Part shown: positions 5,557 through 7,678 of the stretch, piece by piece
Numbering within the stretch: the stretch's first letter is position 1
How the letters are laid out: the number at the start of each line of letters is the position of its first letter
Assembly (NCBI GenBank): GCA_020431745.1
Contig: JAGQHR010000133.1
Span: 1-7,678 of the forward strand
Source: Candidatus Eiseniibacteriota bacterium
GTDB lineage: Bacteria; Eisenbacteria; RBG-16-71-46; CAIMUX01
Direction: 5' to 3'
Length of the DNA stretch: 7,678 bases
Translations under genes and position numbers: made by a program
The notes under the pieces: model-generated
Database searches by the model: none
Seen by the model: only the letters and a program-made list of their open reading frames with translations
What the model was told of the DNA's origin: nothing

Positions 5557-6744
5557 ATGCCTGACTCCGCATCGGACTCGACCTCCGGCTTTTCTGCCGA
5601 ACGCGACCCGGGCTCCTTACCGCCTCGAACAGGCCAGGAGCTCGGGTTGGTCGACGGCTCCACCCCCACGAACACGCACCGTTTCCAGGTCGTCCTCTTC
5701 GAAGATGCCGTCGCGCAGCTCGACGAGCTGGTCGTGACGACCCGCACGCTGCCCGATGGAACGCAACTCTCCCACTACGGCATCGTCGTGGAAGGCACGG
5801 GAACGATCGAAGGAGCGGAGTTCCCGTCCGACACGCACCGGATCGCCCACGCCCGTACCATGCCCGGCATCACCTCTCGCCGCGTGGAGGTTCAGGTTCT
5901 GCGCACGGTTCCCGAGCTCTGGCTCCCTCCCGAACCGGGCGCCCGCGTGGAGCGCGCGACGGGGCAGGACCGGGAGCACGCGCTCTTCCTCGATCAGATG
6001 GAGAAGCCCCTCCCGGTGGGGATCGATCAGTCCGGCCAACCCCTCTTCGCCGACTTCTCGTTCCTGAACGGGGAGAAGGGTGGGCACGTCTCCATCTCCG
6101 GAGTCTCGGGGGTCGCGACCAAGACGTCGTACGCGCTCTTCCTGCTCTACATGATCTTTCAGACGGAAGCGGGGCGACACCTTCTGGGAGCGCACGCCCC
6201 GGCCACCCGCGCGCTCGTCTTCAACGTCAAGGGCGAGGATCTGCTGCACCTGGATCGCAAGAACAGCAAGTTCGACCGGCAGCCCACCGCGTCACAGTGG
6301 ACGCAACTGGGGGTGCAAACCCCGGGCGCGTTCGAGCGCGTGCGCCTCTACGCGCCCCGGTCTCCGCGCAGTCACGACGGAGCGATCGCGGCCGACGTCT
6401 CCTCGCGCGCGCATCGGGATCTGACGGTCTTCGGATGGACTCCATGGGAGTTCGTTCGACAGGGTCTGCTCCGCTTCTGCTTCACCGAGGAAGAAGACGG
6501 TCGCACCCAGGTGTCCTTCATCGAGCAACGCGTGCGGGTCCAGCTGGCCCGTTGGGCCTGGCCGCTCGCGGGAGCGACCGACGGTGCGGTCGTCCTCTGC
6601 GAGCCGCCGGCACATACGTCCTACGTTCTGTCGCGCATCCTGGAGCAGAAACGTGATCCCCGAACAGCCGGCGAGGGTGCGGTCGTCGAGAACTTCCACG
6701 ACCTGCTGGACTTTCTGACGGAGCGACTCTCTCCCCGACGATGA
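5557..6744 (+). CDS. HerA/DUF87-like ATPase, N-terminal part, ended by a frameshift
   Basis: From the ATG at 5557 this frame gives 395 residues; a TTG at 5521, 4 nt after the protease gene, would add 12 but has no Shine-Dalgarno (the ATG has only GGGG very close). After a disordered N-terminus comes a small beta-rich segment (about 40-125) resembling the HAS-barrel of HerA-like ATPases. The nucleotide-binding core follows with ISGVSGVATKTSYALFLL (about 180-197). The Lys-Thr of the P-loop is kept, but the Gly normally preceding the Lys is Thr. Then come RALVFNVKGEDLLHLDRK and a domain up to residue 395. HerA-family hexameric ATPases move or unwind DNA, often with a nuclease; no nuclease partner is visible here. 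The frame stops at 6744, yet the protein clearly continues in the next frame (Walker B and sensor motifs at 6797-7411), so this is one gene split by one base. Confidence 0.8.
   Translation: MPDSASDSTSGFSAERDPGSLPPRTGQELGLVDGSTPTNTHRFQVVLFEDAVAQLDELVVTTRTLPDGTQLSHYGIVVEGTGTIEGAEFPSDTHRIAHARTMPGITSRRVEVQVLRTVPELWLPPEPGARVERATGQDREHALFLDQMEKPLPVGIDQSGQPLFADFSFLNGEKGGHVSISGVSGVATKTSYALFLLYMIFQTEAGRHLLGAHAPATRALVFNVKGEDLLHLDRKNSKFDRQPTASQWTQLGVQTPGAFERVRLYAPRSPRSHDGAIAADVSSRAHRDLTVFGWTPWEFVRQGLLRFCFTEEEDGRTQVSFIEQRVRVQLARWAWPLAGATDGAVVLCEPPAHTSYVLSRILEQKRDPRTAGEGAVVENFHDLLDFLTERLSPRR
6733..6736 (+). other. Frameshift site (CCCC run) in the HerA-like ATPase gene
   Basis: The upstream frame reads ...ERLSPRR-stop through CTC TCT CCC CGA CGA TGA. 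Removing one C from the CCCC run gives CTC TCT CCC GAC GAT GAC GGT, reading ...ERLSPDDDGLPVDERTW and continuing without a stop into the C-terminal part. Corrected from ATG 5557, the protein would have 617 residues. The extra base may be a sequencing or assembly error, a real mutation, or a programmed +1 shift at CCC-C. Confidence 0.8.
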
Positions 6745-6796
6745 CGGTCTTCCCGTCGACGAACGCACCTGGACCGCCAAGACGCAACCCGGAACG

Positions 6797-7411
6797 GTGC
6801 AGGCGTTCCTGCGGCGTCTCTACGCACAATCGTCGCGCCTGGGACACTTGATCACGACCGGGGTGTCGCAGGTCACCCTGGACGAAGCGATCAACGTCGT
6901 CGACATCCACGCCCTGCACGACAGCGCACAGCGGTTCGTCGTCGGCGCGTTGCTCACGCAGATGTTCGAAGCGAAGCAGGGGAGCGGACGCGAACCGCTG
7001 CGCTTCATCGTCCTGGACGAGCTCAACAAGTACGCGCCGCGGCACGGCTCGAGCCCGATCAAGGACGTCCTGATCGACATTGCCGCCCGCGGGCGCAGCC
7101 TGGGTGTGTTGCTCATCGGCGCCCAGCAATCTGCGGCCGAGGTGGACGGCAACATCATCCGCAACGCGGCGATCAAGATCGCGGGAAGGCTCGACGCCGG
7201 CGAGGCGGGCGAGTATCGGTTCCTCTCGCCGGAGCTGCGGGAACGTGCGGCACGCTTCCTGCCCGGCACCATGGTTCTGGATCAGCCCCTCATTCCGGCG
7301 CCCGTCCCGTTCCGGTTTCCGTTCCCGGGATTCGCGACCTGCGTCGCGGAAGGCGCACCGTCTGCGGAAGCCCTCCGGAGTGCGGAGGAGGACGCTTTTG
7401 GCCGACTCTAG
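6797..7411 (+). CDS. HerA/DUF87-like ATPase, C-terminal part in the shifted frame
   Basis: The coding frame is open from the frameshift (about 6737) to the TAG at 7409-7411; the first possible independent start is a GTG at 6797, which lacks a good Shine-Dalgarno, so separate translation is doubtful. Counting from that GTG, residues 69-75 hold the Walker B strand (RFIVLDE, acidic pair D74-E75) followed by LNKYAP, then RGRSLGVLLIGAQQS (98-112), with the conserved Gln at the end of the next strand typical of HerA/FtsK/VirB4-like ATPases, and NAAIKIAGRLD (123-133). The Pro/Phe-rich C-terminus (about 163-180) resembles the region that closes HerA-like proteins. The part completes the ATPase core that begins at 5557; alone it has no P-loop and could not hydrolyse ATP. 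It ends 55 nt before the next gene's preferred start. Confidence 0.75.
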   Translation: MQAFLRRLYAQSSRLGHLITTGVSQVTLDEAINVVDIHALHDSAQRFVVGALLTQMFEAKQGSGREPLRFIVLDELNKYAPRHGSSPIKDVLIDIAARGRSLGVLLIGAQQSAAEVDGNIIRNAAIKIAGRLDAGEAGEYRFLSPELRERAARFLPGTMVLDQPLIPAPVPFRFPFPGFATCVAEGAPSAEALRSAEEDAFGRL

Positions 7412-7466
7412 CGCACGCTCGGACCGGCCGATCCCTCCCTTCGTTTCGATACCACTGGAGGAGAAC

Positions 7467-7678
7467 GTGTACTGCTACGTTTGGGAGTTCCTGGTCACCG
7501 ATCAGCATCGTCAGGCGTTCGAAACGGCGTATGGACCGAATGGGGATTGGGTCCGTCTGTTCCGCAGCGATCCCTCGTACCTGCGCACGCTCTTCCTGCA
7601 CGACCAGGAGAACGCCGAGCACTACCTGACCATGGACTACTGGCTGTCACGTGCGGGCTACCTCGCTTTCCGCGAGCG
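7467..7678 (+). CDS. ABM-like (antibiotic biosynthesis monooxygenase fold) small protein, 3' end outside the window
   Basis: A frame open to the right edge encodes 70 visible residues beginning (M)YCYVWEFLVTD. The pattern VWEF...F..AYGPNGDWVRLFR...YLRTLFLHD...YLTMDYWLSRAGYLAFRE matches the ferredoxin-like dimeric barrel of ABM-family proteins, often about 100 residues. Members range from cofactor-free oxygenases to proteins of unknown role, so no reaction is assigned. The GTG at 7467 is preferred because GGAGG (7457-7461) lies 5 nt upstream and the fold starts at once; a TTG at 7398 with GGAGGAGG (7384-7391) 6 nt upstream would add 23 residues and overlap the ATPase gene's end by 14 nt. It follows the ATPase gene closely and is probably in the same transcript. 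Confidence 0.7.
   Translation, partial: MYCYVWEFLVTDQHRQAFETAYGPNGDWVRLFRSDPSYLRTLFLHDQENAEHYLTMDYWLSRAGYLAFRE

Noticed and set aside
4503..5747. Long minus-strand open frame (414 codons)
   Set aside because: It is antisense to the M56-TonB gene and the start of the ATPase gene, both of which have clear family motifs and start signals.

Overview
This is a high-GC bacterial chromosomal window with no RNA genes, insertion sequences or CRISPR. Its mix of genes suggests an uncultured diderm of the Gemmatimonadota / Eisenbacteria / FCB type: a HExxH peptidase fused to TolB-like propeller repeats, a beta-helix-like secreted protein, a BlaI regulator paired with an M56 protease carrying a TonB domain, and a HerA-like ATPase with a degenerate P-loop. 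That placement is inference from gene content only. The TonB domain implies an outer membrane.

Left half (1-3157) is all on the minus strand. In reading order it holds a short secreted protein resembling the N-terminus of a right-handed beta-helix protein (3157-2606), a CzcD/ZitB-type zinc efflux transporter (2432-1512), and a secreted gluzincin-like peptidase with a PD40 propeller (from 1398, running off the left edge).

The centre (3158-3434) is a divergent regulatory region. A sigma70-like promoter points right. It has one perfect inverted repeat (TGCGAC-N4-GTCGCA) between its -35 and -10 boxes and a second (GCGAC-N4-GTCGC) over the expected transcription start. This is the expected layout for an autoregulated BlaI/MecI-type repressor.

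Right half (3435-7678) is on the plus strand and tightly packed: a BlaI/MecI-family repressor with an unusual hydrophilic tail; an M56 (BlaR1-like) membrane metalloprotease whose extracytoplasmic sensor is a TonB C-terminal domain instead of a penicillin-binding domain; a HerA/DUF87-like ATPase split by a +1 frameshift at a CCCC run; and the start of a small protein resembling the antibiotic-biosynthesis-monooxygenase (ABM) fold, running off the right edge.

Working model (inference): the M56-TonB protein senses an envelope signal through its periplasmic TonB domain and triggers cleavage of the repressor, releasing the promoter at 3242-3270. A strong Shine-Dalgarno and in-frame ATG inside the M56 gene (4950-4967) could additionally yield a free, membrane-anchored TonB-like protein from the same gene. 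That is the most unusual thing seen here.
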